A stretch of DNA of 64,000 nucleotides from Avoscillospira_A sp052117125 (GTDB lineage Bacteria > Bacillota > Clostridia > Oscillospirales > Oscillospiraceae): positions 62,001 through 126,000 of the forward strand of contig NZ_JBQKJT010000002.1 of the NCBI RefSeq assembly GCF_052117125.1. Reading direction: 5' to 3'. This document shows, piece after piece, positions 52,034 through 61,355 of this stretch (position 1 is its first letter; each line of letters begins with the position of its first letter). A program made the translations under genes and the position numbers. The notes under the pieces are model-generated. The model did not search any database. It had not been told where the DNA came from and worked only from the letters and a program-made list of their open reading frames with translations.

Positions 52034-53188
52034 TCAGAACAAGCGGGCCATGGACGGCAGCGCCGGGCCCAGCAGCGGGGCGCACCAGCTGCGGAACGCG
52101 TCGGTCACATCCGTGCCGTCGGCGGTGAGGTACTCGGTCGACAAGGTTCTCTCCCCCAGCATGACCTCCTCAATGGGAATCAAGAAGGTTTCGCAGGCGT
52201 AGCCGGGGCCGTTCAAACGCCGCAGACCCACCATTTTGCCGCTCTCCCCTGCCAGGGCCGCCCGGCAGGCCACCCGGGCCACCTCTTCGGCCTCGGCAGC
52301 ATCCACCGGCGACTGCCAGGCAATGGAGGCCCGGGCCAAAATCCCCGGCTTTTCGCTTCTGGCCTTGATGCCCAGCCGCCGGACAATGGTCTGGGCCAGA
52401 TGGGCCGAAACATCACCGAAATAGGTGGATCGGCCCGTCTGGAAAATGGGCGGTACAATGGGCGTACCGTCGGCTTTCCGCAGCCCCTCGCTGGCCACCA
52501 CCACCACGCCGCCCAGGCGGTGATACAAGGCGGACACCCGGTCGAGAAATTCCTCCTCGTCAAACGCACGCTCCGGCGGATACAGCAGATGGGGGCCGTC
52601 GCCGTCCTGTTCTCTGGCCAGGGCGGCGGAGACGGTGGTCCACCCGGCATTGCGGCCCAGGGCCTCCAGCACCACCACATGGATGGGCAGGCTCCGCACA
52701 TCCACCGCCAGCTCCCGCACGGTACCGGCCATGTACCGGGCCACGCTGCCGAAGCCGGGGCAATGGTCCGTAACGGCGATGTCGTTGTCCATGGTCTTGG
52801 GGATGCCCATGACAAAAATCCCCTTGTCCCGGCAGACGGCAGCCAACTTGCCGCAGGCGTCCATGGTACCGTTGCCGCCGTTCATCAAAACGTATCGAAT
52901 GTGATGCCGCTGTAAGATTTCGGCCATTTTTTCGTAGTCCTCCGGCTCCAGAGCGTCCCGGGAGGTGCCGATGGCCGTGGCCGGCGTATGGCGCAGCCGT
53001 TGCAGCTGGTCCTCCGGAACGGCTCCAAAGTCCAACAGTTCCTCCCGCAGCAAGCCGCCTGTCCCGCCTTTGGCGCCGAAAACCTGTCCCACGGCGCCGC
53101 TGCGCCGGGCCTCGTCCATGGCGCCGTACAGCGAACAGTTGAGAACCGCGGTGGGGCCGCCGCCGTGGATGATGATGAGATTGTCCAT
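52034..53188 (-). CDS. 6-phosphofructokinase-family enzyme (possibly PPi- or other-sugar type)
   Basis: A 384-residue PfkA-fold kinase. PKTMDNDI is the substrate motif (Asp base) and CPGFGSVARYMAGTV the following helix. The nucleotide/PPi motif reads GGNGTMDACGKLA: Asn replaces the usual Asp of GGDGS (ATP type) or GGDD (PPi type), so the phosphate donor is uncertain. EALGRNAGWTT and AFDEEEFLD are also typical. The start at 53188 follows AAGGAGG. With pgi, fba and tpi nearby it completes an upper-glycolysis set, though in a separate transcript. Confidence 0.8.
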   Translation of the reverse strand: MDNLIIIHGGGPTAVLNCSLYGAMDEARRSGAVGQVFGAKGGTGGLLREELLDFGAVPEDQLQRLRHTPATAIGTSRDALEPEDYEKMAEILQRHHIRYVLMNGGNGTMDACGKLAAVCRDKGIFVMGIPKTMDNDIAVTDHCPGFGSVARYMAGTVRELAVDVRSLPIHVVVLEALGRNAGWTTVSAALAREQDGDGPHLLYPPERAFDEEEFLDRVSALYHRLGGVVVVASEGLRKADGTPIVPPIFQTGRSTYFGDVSAHLAQTIVRRLGIKARSEKPGILARASIAWQSPVDAAEAEEVARVACRAALAGESGKMVGLRRLNGPGYACETFLIPIEEVMLGERTLSTEYLTADGTDVTDAFRSWCAPLLGPALPSMARLF

Positions 53189-53426
53189 AAGCCGTCCCTC
53201 CTTATAATCCAGAACCAGTATAGCCCCGGCTCCGCCGGTTGAAAAGGTGGAATTATCATCATACTTCCCCATTGGCAAATACACATCGCTCCGTGTATTG
53301 TAGCAGTGATTGGCCCCCCTCTCCGCGGTATGGAACAGGGCCGCATCCTTCCCATCCCCCCCTGTCGGATAATTTGTACACCCGTTCAGACTAAGCGATT
53401 TTGCGACTGTTCATTGTTTATCCCAC

Positions 53427-53452
53427 GTAACCTCAGCCCTGCCGTTTCCGTC
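53427..53452 (+). promoter_or_regulatory. Candidate ECF-type promoter upstream of the sigma factor gene
   Basis: GTAACC and CGTC (in CCGTCTTA) are separated by 16 bases, the general form of ECF promoters (AAC box and CGTC). It lies 30 bases upstream of the sigma gene, consistent with autoregulation. Confidence 0.4.
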
Positions 53453-53481
53453 TTAAAGAGTAGATAGAAAGGAGGCGTCCC

Positions 53482-54042
53482 ATGGACGACGAAGCAATTT
53501 TAACGCTATTTTTTGCACGGAATCAGGAGGCCATCCGGGAGACCGACCGCAAGTACGGCGCCTATTGCCGGCGGATCTCCCAACAGATTCTCGGAAGCCG
53601 GGAAGACGCGGAGGAATGTGTCAACGACACATGGTTACAGGCGTGGAACAAGATTCCGCCCCAGCGGCCACAGTGTTTTCAGGCGTTTCTCGGACGCATT
53701 GCCCGCAATCTGAGCCTGGACCGCTGGGACCGCCGCCAAGCGAAAAAACGGGGCGGCGGTCAGATCCAGATACTGCTTTCGGAGTTGGAAGCGTGCCTGC
53801 CGTCATCGGATTTGCCGGAGCGGCGGCTGGAAGAACAGGAATTGGGCAACGTTTTAAGCCGGTGGTTGTTCCAGCAGCCGGAGAAAAACCGGGTGGCCTT
53901 CGTCCGGCGGTATTGGTACGCCGATTCTCTGGCGGAGACGGCGGCACGGATTGGTTGCAGCACCGGCGCGGCCAAGTCTCTGCTCCACCGAATGCGGCGC
54001 AATCTCCGGGACTATTTAGAAAAGGAAGGTGCATGGAAATGA
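53482..54042 (+). CDS. ECF-type RNA polymerase sigma factor
   Basis: A 186-residue sigma-70 family protein. Region 2 is YCRRISQQILGSREDAEECV then NDTWLQAWNKIPP; region 4 is YADSLAETAARIGCSTGAAK then SLLHRMRRNLRDYL. AAAGGAGG precedes the ATG. Its last ten bases overlap the next gene, which encodes its probable membrane-bound anti-sigma partner. Confidence 0.92.
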   Translation: MDDEAILTLFFARNQEAIRETDRKYGAYCRRISQQILGSREDAEECVNDTWLQAWNKIPPQRPQCFQAFLGRIARNLSLDRWDRRQAKKRGGGQIQILLSELEACLPSSDLPERRLEEQELGNVLSRWLFQQPEKNRVAFVRRYWYADSLAETAARIGCSTGAAKSLLHRMRRNLRDYLEKEGAWK

Positions 54043-55520
54043 CATCCAAGGAGTTTTTGCGGGGCATCGGCGCGCTGGATTCCGCGCTGGTGGAAGAAGC
54101 GGAAACGTATCAGGCGTCCCCGTCCCGCCATTGGGTCCGCTGGGTCGCGGTGGCGGCCTGCATAGCCATTGCAGCGGCGGTGTCCTGGAAGATGCTGCCC
54201 CGACTGACCATGGAAACAACGGAAACGCCGCCGCCGCAAAGTTCTGTGACGACGCCGGACAGAAACCACGGTGACGGCGCGGCCATCGCGCCCGAAGATA
54301 CCGAAGATACTGCGGCGACAGAGTATCCGGCCGGTGAAACCCTGGGCGGCGTGGCCCTGGGTATGACCCAGGAGGAAGTGGAGGCCGTTCTGGGCAGCGA
54401 TTACGACGCCACCGAACCCAGAGAGCAGGCGGAGAACTACACGGACCTCTGCTGGTACTATCCGGAGATCAATGTACGCTTTGTGGACGAGGGCGCGGGC
54501 TGGTTCGTGCAGGAACTCTATGTACAGGCGGGCAGCAGTCTGACCCTCTCCACCGGCATCGGCGTCGATTCCACCCGGGAGGAGATTCTCGCGGCGTATC
54601 CCGACGCCGATGTTGCCGAGGATACCGGTCTCTGGTCGGCCCATATGCAGTATGGGGACAGTGGCCTTTGGATTTTTCTGGACGCAGAAAATGGAAATTC
54701 TATTCGTCTTGCCGCCCTGTCGCCGGAGACGGGGGCAACGGATTTGCTGACCAATACATCCATCGGCGGGCTGACATTGGGATTCAGCCGGGAGATGGTG
54801 GAGAACGTTCTCGGTACCGATTACGAAGCCTCCGCCGTCACGGAGCTGCGAACGAATTTTAAGGCCGTTACCTGGCGCTATCCGGGCGCAGAGTTTCGGT
54901 TTGCCGATACGGGAGACGGCTGGTTCCTCAATCAGATCAGCCTGTCTGACGGCAGTCCCCTGACCCTCTCCACCGGCATCGGCATCGGTTCCACAGAAGC
55001 AGATGTCCGGGCGGCCTATCCGGATGCCCGGGTTGCCACAGAGGAAACCGATCCCTACGCGGAGAGCGTGGCACGCACGTTCCTGTATTGCGGGGATGTC
55101 AGAAGCGGCCTGCGGTTTTATGTGGATTCCAATTCGGTGTTTGCCATAGAGCTGGGGCCTTTGACCCTGGAGCCGGAACCCTTTTGGCAGTCTCTGACAG
55201 CTGAGGAAATCGTGGTGCAGCGCACCGACGGCTCCCAGGTAACCCTCATGGACAAGGCCGCCAAGCAGGTCGGCACGGTTCTGACCATTTCAGACCCGGA
55301 ACCGGCAGAAAACCCCGGTGAGACGCCCCAGTGGTTGCTGGATTTTGGCAACGGTGTCTATCTGGCCGTTTACGGTCAGAATGATCTGGCAACGGTGTAC
55401 ACCGGCGACCATCTGGATACCACGTTGGAAACCATGACCGAAGAACTGACCGGCGTCTATCTGGACCTGGACGGCACATTGGCGAGCGCCATGGAAAATC
55501 CCACAGAGACGTGGGAATGA
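54033..55520 (+). CDS. Membrane-anchored anti-sigma-like protein with two internal repeats
   Basis: A 495-residue protein. A short cytoplasmic N-terminus (MEMTSKEFLRGIGALDSALV) and one transmembrane helix (WVAVAACIAIAAAVSW, ~37-52) are followed by an acidic Thr-rich linker. Then come two ~150-residue outside repeats, each opening with a GG(V/L)(A/T)LG...EVE.VLGxDY pattern and containing LTLSTGIG, like SmpA/BamE-type repeats. The start at 54033 follows AGGAAGG. By position it should hold the sigma factor; no zinc anti-sigma motif is visible. Confidence 0.75.
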   Translation: MEMTSKEFLRGIGALDSALVEEAETYQASPSRHWVRWVAVAACIAIAAAVSWKMLPRLTMETTETPPPQSSVTTPDRNHGDGAAIAPEDTEDTAATEYPAGETLGGVALGMTQEEVEAVLGSDYDATEPREQAENYTDLCWYYPEINVRFVDEGAGWFVQELYVQAGSSLTLSTGIGVDSTREEILAAYPDADVAEDTGLWSAHMQYGDSGLWIFLDAENGNSIRLAALSPETGATDLLTNTSIGGLTLGFSREMVENVLGTDYEASAVTELRTNFKAVTWRYPGAEFRFADTGDGWFLNQISLSDGSPLTLSTGIGIGSTEADVRAAYPDARVATEETDPYAESVARTFLYCGDVRSGLRFYVDSNSVFAIELGPLTLEPEPFWQSLTAEEIVVQRTDGSQVTLMDKAAKQVGTVLTISDPEPAENPGETPQWLLDFGNGVYLAVYGQNDLATVYTGDHLDTTLETMTEELTGVYLDLDGTLASAMENPTETWE

Positions 55521-55859
55521 CGCAGCCATAGATACTCCTCCCGCTCTGAGAGGCGGCGTAAAAAATCAGATGCATTGCATCCTCCCTTGCAGCGTGCGTC
55601 AGGCTGCTCTCTTCTCCCGTACAAATCAGCATTTCTCCTTTGTTCAATCTTATCTTTGAGGCATACACCATCTTGACTATTGGATATCGTTTGATATAAT
55701 ATTTACATATGCCATAGATGCGTCCATGTCTGTAATGACATAGTATTTCATTTGGTAATTTTCCCCGGTTTCTCTCTATATTATTGGATAAGCTCCAATA
55801 AATTTCGCATTTTTTCTATGGTATTCGCAGAAAGAATCAGAACAAAGGTGTGTGTGTGT
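55521..55859. other. Intergenic leader of the giant surface protein
   Basis: About 340 bases with the sigma-A promoter at 55673-55700 and a ~150-base leader. No gene. The GTGTGTGTGT tract just before the ATG could slip. Confidence 0.5.
55673..55700 (+). promoter_or_regulatory. Promoter of the giant surface protein
   Basis: TTGACT and TATAAT separated by 16 bases, a vegetative-type promoter rather than an ECF one. Confidence 0.6.
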
Positions 55860-58800
55860 ATGGGGATTCTTCGTACAATCAAAGGAAACTGCTGCAAGAT
55901 TGGGCTCTGGGCGGCCGCGGCGCTGCTAATCGTGGGAGTGGCCATGGGCTGTGTCTATGCGTCGGAACCATCGGCCAATGTTGCCGTCTCCTTCGTCAAC
56001 TACGATATGGGAACGTTGCCCGGCGCCTACCCCAGCGGGTCCGTACCGGACGGCGCCATGCTGTATACCGCCGCAGATCTTGAAGCTGTGGACGGATTTC
56101 AGCCGTCTGCCGGCTGTACTTGGTACTTATACAAGGAAGCGGCCGATGGAGAGGATGCCTTCGGCCCCGCCGCTATTCCCGATCCGCCATCTCGGGTGGG
56201 CTATGAATTCTACGACTGGGCTTCCCTGAACACCACCAACGCCGATGGACTCCACACAGTGGGTGGCGACACCGTGTTTCTGGCCCGCTACGCCCGCTCC
56301 GGCCAGTATCTGGTCAATTTCTACTATCAATATAATGACGATACCCGCAGCGTGGCAGCCCCCACCACCTCTACCGTCGGCGGTTTGGGAGACTCCGTCT
56401 CCATGGAGCTGCCCCAGCTGGAAACGTTGAACGGCCTGACCCCTCAGATTCACTGTCTCTATGAGGAGGAAACGGCGCCCGGTGTCGCTGAGGCCAAGGC
56501 GGCCGCGGAGCAACTCAACACCATGCTGCAAAATGGTACCTTTTCTGCCACCTTGGACGAGAGCTTTCTGGAATTGTGCCGGACGGCCTGGTTCGTGGAA
56601 TGGGATACGACTACAAACAACTATCAAACCGACGAAAATGGCGTTGTGCGGATCAATATTCCAGTCGTCTATGCATTCGATGGAACGGCCTCCTTCCAGG
56701 TACACTACTATCTGCAAGGCGCCGACGATCCCCGCAGCTATGAGCCTGTGGAAGCGGATTTTGAAACAGCGCAGATCTCCGGCAGCACCCATGTCAGTCT
56801 GGAGGAACTGGGACTTGTCAAGGAATACGAAGGGTTTACCCTCAATGCCATTTCCCGCCAGTATGCCGCCGGCTATACGGTAAGCCCCAACGGTTCCACG
56901 GTCATTGATCTGCACTATGACCGGGAGATGTACTACGTCGCCTATGCCCTCCACGGCGGCAATTTACGCGAACCGGTGGCGTACCGTTACGGACAGACCC
57001 TGCCCACCGGCAAGGCCGCAGACAACAGGCTGCTGGCCACGCCGGTGCGTGCAGGTTATACCTTCACCGGCTGGACCTACCGCAGCAGCGACGGAACCGA
57101 ACTATCTGCACTGCCTGCCACCATGCCCGCATACGATCTGGTGCTGGAGGCCAACTGGGAGCCGGCTGCCACCACGGTCACCATTGCCTACTGGATGGAA
57201 AACGCCAACGACAAGGACTATACGCCGGTAGCCAGCCGGGAGATCAACGTAACCACCGAATCTGTTTTGTCCTATGAGGATATCGCCACATTTCTGGAAC
57301 CGGATGCCGATGGAATGCAAGCCGCAGGCATCTCAGACGGCGCTTACTTTTCCCTGGTCACCGATGGAGACAAGGCCATCTCTCCCGTCACAGCCGCCGG
57401 AGACGGCAGCACCACCATCAACGCCTACTATGACCGTAAGGAGTATACGCTGGTGTTTCATATCGGCAAGGTTGTGGGCAACAGCTATCAGATTTCCACC
57501 AGCGGTAATTCCAGCAGTAAAGCAGGGCCAACGGATTGGACCAGTGGCTATTCCGGCTGGAAATCCGGCGCTGATGCTGTGGAATTGACCATGAACGGTC
57601 ACGCATATCAAATCAGTAATGATACGGAACTCTGTTACCAGATCACAGCAAAATACGGCGCTTTTATCGGTGATGAGTGGCCTGCGGCCAATGAGAATAC
57701 CGTTCCCAAAACGGTCTCTTCCGGCGGCATAACGTATCAGCTGTTCACCTGGGGCACCCATGCAGCCAGTCCCTATTTTAAAAACAAAACCAATAAAAAT
57801 ATCATGGGTGTCTACTCCACCATGTCCGCTGAGCTGATCATTCAGGCGGATCGGCCCGATATTCCCCACCATCTGACCGCCTATTGGGCCAAGATTTCCG
57901 GCAAGGGTGCCAACGGCAGCAACAACGGCGAGTACAAAATTCATCACTATCTGTTGGAGGCCGTTCCCGGCGCGGTGGATGCCAACACGCCGCTGGTTTC
58001 CTTTGATGATTATCAAAACTACACCAGAATCTCCGTGTCACAAAACACCAATCCAGCCACTGCCGGTATCACATCCATTGGGTTTTATGAGTACGAGGAA
58101 TTGCAGGTGCGCACCACCCATACCTCCGCCGGTCAGAATCCCCCGGCCTTTGCCAATCTGACGTTCCAATACGGCTGCTACAACGGTGCGGACGTGTATT
58201 TCTTTTACACCTATGACAACTACACATTGACCTATTATGAGAACAATCCCGACCTTACCGGCGGCAGGCCTGCGGCGTCCCAAAACATTCCCTTCCACTA
58301 TGTCGGCGGCAAGCCTCTGAAGGATACGCTGGCTGTGTCGGACTTTGTCCATGATTATGAACCGGAGAACCCCTATACCTGCCAGTACGGCAACCAGCAC
58401 CTGTTTGCCGGTTGGTACCGGGACCCGGCGTGTACCATCCCCATCGATTGGGACACCATCGCCTCGGAAAGCTCCATGACAGCCTATGCCAAATGGGACT
58501 CCCCCACCTTCGACCTGACCCTGGAGACCCCCGGCGGCAGTCTGTCGGAGGATATCCTACAGAGCATTCGGGATAAGGGCTACGCCGTGGAGGTCACGGC
58601 GGACAGCGGCGGCTGTTCCTATCGCATCCATGATGTCACCGACGGTACGCCCATCAATCAGGTCCTGGGCCGCTCCCAGCATCCGGTGAACCGCTACGGT
58701 CTGGAATTTCAGGACTGGTATGAGACCGATGCAGACGGCCTGGCCAATCGATTCCTCTTTGATGACTCCCAGGTGATGAACGGCCACCGCACTCTCACGG

Positions 58801-61010
58801 CCCACTGGGTGGAACAGGACACCGGCGTCTATGTGGTTCGAGCTTTGACGACCCAGAACCCCTACAACGGTCTGGAACCCGTGGAAGTAGACGGCGTCGT
58901 TTACTACCGTCTCCGTCAGGATGAGACGGTGTCGGGTCTGGTCGCGGGCAGCACCGTCACCCTGGAGCCCCGGCTAATCAGTGCCTATCTGCCCACCCAC
59001 GGCAGTCTGACCCGCATCATCACCGGCTCCGCGGACGATCCCACTATCTTTGACTTTGTATATACGCCCATGGGGAACCAGACCGTCACCTACACGGTCC
59101 ACTATGTGCTGGACATCGGCGAAAATTACGGCCGTACCGCCTCTGCCAACTCCATTGCCCTTTCCAACTCCGTCACGTTCACCCTGTCGGCAGGCCGTGC
59201 CCGCAGTACCAGTTCCATTACCGGCGCCATCCGGGCCATAGCGGCGCCAATTCCCGGCTATGTCCCCCGGAACGGCTATCAGTCCGGCATGGTATTGTCC
59301 AGCTCAGCCGACGAAAACCACCTCTACTTCTACTACGTCGCCAACGCCGATGCGGGAGCGGATCTGGGCCTGGTTGGCGGAGAGGAACCATACGGCGTTT
59401 CCTGCCGGGTGGACTATTACATTTGGGATGCTGCCACCGGCGAATACACTTTGCAAGACACCACAACCATGGAAAGCGCTGTGGGTACCATTCTGTATGC
59501 CGCGCCCTATGCCCGGCAATATCTGAGCCAATCCGATACGCCCGATTTGGCCTTAGATCAAACCCATACGTCCTCGTCTGTTGTGGTATCGGAACATGGA
59601 AACAACACCCTCCCCCTCTATTTCAAGCCGTCTTCCGACGGAGAGAGCCCTCCGGACACTGATTGGAACCACCCCGCAGAAGATCTGCCGGAGCCCCAAC
59701 CGAACTATGTGCCCACGCTGCCGCCTGCGCCGGTACCGGATACCGATGGAACCGGCGATGGTGAATCCGGCAGCGGTGAATCTGGCGGCGGCGAATCCGG
59801 CGGCAACGAATCCGGCAGCGGCGAGACCGGCGGCGGTGAATCTGGCGGCGGCGAGACCGGCGGCGGCGAATCCGGTGGCGGCGAGACCGGCGGCGGCGAA
59901 TCCGGCGGCGGCGAATCCGGCGGCGGCGAATCCGGTGGCGGCGAGACCGGCGGCGGTGAATCTGGCGGCGGTGAATCCGGCGGTGGTGAATCCGGCGGTG
60001 GTGAGACCGGCGGCGGTGAATCCGGCGGCGGTGAGACCGGCGGTAGTGAATCCGGCAGCGGTGAATCCGGCAGCGGTGAGACCGGCGGTAGTGAGACCAG
60101 CAGCGACAACACGCCTCCCATCTACTATACCCTCCACTATGCATCCAACGGCGGTACGGTCTACCCGGCGGAACAATACACCGCCAACACCGTAGTCCCC
60201 CTGGACAAGACGCCCCTGCGGGCAGGCTGCCACTTCACCGGCTGGTATGCCGACGCGGCCCTGACCCGGCCCATCACCTCCGTCACTATGACCGGCAACT
60301 ACACGGTTTATGCCGGATGGGAGTCTTCCACTGTACCGGAGCTTCTCAACGGAACCGATCATTTCGCCTATATCATCGGTTATGCCGATGGCACCGTGCG
60401 GCCGCTGGCGCAGATCACCCGGGCCGAGGTAGCCGCCATTTTCTTCCGTCTTTTGGACCCGGATATCCGGACGGCAGCCCTGACGAATCAAAACCCCTTT
60501 GCGGATGTGGACGACAGCGCATGGTACAATCAGGCCGTTTCCACCCTCCACGCCCTGGGCATCTTCCAGGGCCGGACAGAGACGCTGTTTGACGCCGATG
60601 CGCCCATCACCCGGGCAGAATTTGCTGCCGTCTGCGCCCGGTTCGACCGCAGCGATACCACTGCGACCAACAGCTTCACCGATCTTGCGAACCACTGGGC
60701 GCGAGAGGAGATTGGCTGTGCCGCCTCCCTTGGCTGGATTCTCGGCTATGCGGACGGAACCTTCCGGCCTGATCAGCCCATCACCCGAGCCGAAGCCATG
60801 AGTATGGTCAACCGGGTGCTGCACCGGCTGCCGGAAACCAGCGACGATCTGCTGCCGGATATGGCAGTCTGGCCTGACAATCGGCCGGAAGACTGGTACT
60901 ATCTGACTGTGCAGGAGGCCACCAATACCCATGCCTATATTCAAAAGGGTGATCTGTACGAGACCTGGACGCAGCGGTTGGATGATCCGGACTGGAGTCA
61001 ATATCAATGA
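55860..61010 (+). CDS. Giant SLH-anchored surface protein with InlB-type repeats
   Basis: A 1716-residue secreted protein. Signal peptide GLWAAAALLIVGVAMGCVYA (~17-36). Residues ~40-1290 hold repeated beta modules, including InlB/Flg_new-type repeats (AGYTFTGWTYRSSDG, LFAGWYRDPACTIP) and MucBP-like stretches (TIAYWMENANDKDY). Residues ~1300-1417 are a GGESGGGETGG low-complexity linker. One more InlB repeat (HFTGWYADAALTRP) is followed by three SLH domains (~1490-1716: IIGYADGTVRP, ITRAEFAAVCARF, ILGYADGTFRPDQP). The ATG at 55860 follows AAAGGTG. Likely wall-bound adhesin or envelope structural protein. Confidence 0.92.
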   Translation: MGILRTIKGNCCKIGLWAAAALLIVGVAMGCVYASEPSANVAVSFVNYDMGTLPGAYPSGSVPDGAMLYTAADLEAVDGFQPSAGCTWYLYKEAADGEDAFGPAAIPDPPSRVGYEFYDWASLNTTNADGLHTVGGDTVFLARYARSGQYLVNFYYQYNDDTRSVAAPTTSTVGGLGDSVSMELPQLETLNGLTPQIHCLYEEETAPGVAEAKAAAEQLNTMLQNGTFSATLDESFLELCRTAWFVEWDTTTNNYQTDENGVVRINIPVVYAFDGTASFQVHYYLQGADDPRSYEPVEADFETAQISGSTHVSLEELGLVKEYEGFTLNAISRQYAAGYTVSPNGSTVIDLHYDREMYYVAYALHGGNLREPVAYRYGQTLPTGKAADNRLLATPVRAGYTFTGWTYRSSDGTELSALPATMPAYDLVLEANWEPAATTVTIAYWMENANDKDYTPVASREINVTTESVLSYEDIATFLEPDADGMQAAGISDGAYFSLVTDGDKAISPVTAAGDGSTTINAYYDRKEYTLVFHIGKVVGNSYQISTSGNSSSKAGPTDWTSGYSGWKSGADAVELTMNGHAYQISNDTELCYQITAKYGAFIGDEWPAANENTVPKTVSSGGITYQLFTWGTHAASPYFKNKTNKNIMGVYSTMSAELIIQADRPDIPHHLTAYWAKISGKGANGSNNGEYKIHHYLLEAVPGAVDANTPLVSFDDYQNYTRISVSQNTNPATAGITSIGFYEYEELQVRTTHTSAGQNPPAFANLTFQYGCYNGADVYFFYTYDNYTLTYYENNPDLTGGRPAASQNIPFHYVGGKPLKDTLAVSDFVHDYEPENPYTCQYGNQHLFAGWYRDPACTIPIDWDTIASESSMTAYAKWDSPTFDLTLETPGGSLSEDILQSIRDKGYAVEVTADSGGCSYRIHDVTDGTPINQVLGRSQHPVNRYGLEFQDWYETDADGLANRFLFDDSQVMNGHRTLTAHWVEQDTGVYVVRALTTQNPYNGLEPVEVDGVVYYRLRQDETVSGLVAGSTVTLEPRLISAYLPTHGSLTRIITGSADDPTIFDFVYTPMGNQTVTYTVHYVLDIGENYGRTASANSIALSNSVTFTLSAGRARSTSSITGAIRAIAAPIPGYVPRNGYQSGMVLSSSADENHLYFYYVANADAGADLGLVGGEEPYGVSCRVDYYIWDAATGEYTLQDTTTMESAVGTILYAAPYARQYLSQSDTPDLALDQTHTSSSVVVSEHGNNTLPLYFKPSSDGESPPDTDWNHPAEDLPEPQPNYVPTLPPAPVPDTDGTGDGESGSGESGGGESGGNESGSGETGGGESGGGETGGGESGGGETGGGESGGGESGGGESGGGETGGGESGGGESGGGESGGGETGGGESGGGETGGSESGSGESGSGETGGSETSSDNTPPIYYTLHYASNGGTVYPAEQYTANTVVPLDKTPLRAGCHFTGWYADAALTRPITSVTMTGNYTVYAGWESSTVPELLNGTDHFAYIIGYADGTVRPLAQITRAEVAAIFFRLLDPDIRTAALTNQNPFADVDDSAWYNQAVSTLHALGIFQGRTETLFDADAPITRAEFAAVCARFDRSDTTATNSFTDLANHWAREEIGCAASLGWILGYADGTFRPDQPITRAEAMSMVNRVLHRLPETSDDLLPDMAVWPDNRPEDWYYLTVQEATNTHAYIQKGDLYETWTQRLDDPDWSQYQ
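59757..60110 (+). repeat. In-frame 15-base tandem repeats encoding a Gly/Ser/Glu/Thr linker
   Basis: About 350 bases built from variants of GGCGGCGAATCCGGC and GGCGGCGAGACCGGC, coding GGESG/GGETG units. Copies are near-identical, so length variation by slippage is likely. The repeat keeps frames open on the other strand; those are shadows. Confidence 0.9.
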
Positions 61011-61053
61011 CTGTACGTTTCCCCTAACAGTTGTATCCCCGGAATTTTAGAGA

Positions 61054-61090
61054 CGCCCCTCTCCCCTTTGCCTTCAGCCAAGGGGAGAGG
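61054..61090. repeat. Palindromic element after the surface-protein gene
   Basis: CCTCTCCCCTTTG pairs with CCAAGGGGAGAGG, a ~12-base stem without a T-run. It resembles dispersed extragenic palindromes; only one copy is in this window. Confidence 0.45.
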
Positions 61091-61129
61091 GTGATACCGC
61101 CAACAAGCCGCCTAAGACAGCATGGTTGG

Positions 61130-61178
61130 AAAAAAACAGCGCCAGCCCGAAGAAACGGGTTGGCGCTGCTGTATTTTT
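61130..61178. terminator. Bidirectional terminator
   Basis: A 12-base stem (CAGCGCCAGCCCG with one G-T pair) and a short loop. Leftward it is followed by seven T (end of GH32-GH91 operon), rightward by a T-rich tail. Confidence 0.75.
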
Positions 61179-61355
61179 CGGGACATTCCGAGAAGACGGC
61201 GCAAGCATTGGCATACATCCTGTGTAACTCTGACTGGAAGCAATATAGCCAACAATCGTTAAAGCACTCTATAAGGCGTCTGGAACTCCCGGCCATGACG
61301 CTGTGCCCCCTTTTGTGCGGATGCTTGTGGCTCGCCCGGTAAACATGTCCGCGGA

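Larger units (their letters stand above)
61011..61355. other. Intergenic region between convergent surface-protein and GH91 genes
   Basis: No gene seen. It holds two hairpins (61054-61090 and 61130-61178). The stretch 61180-61355 shows nothing recognisable. Confidence 0.5.

Noticed and set aside
59757..60110. CRISPR-like regular repeat
   Set aside because: Units are 15 bases, in frame, without spacers, and encode a linker of the surface protein.
59553..61007. Long leftward open frames opposite the surface-protein repeat and SLH region
   Set aside because: They exist because the GGESG/GGETG repeat has no stops on the other strand; no ribosome binding site and a Pro/Ser or Ala/Gly-only product.
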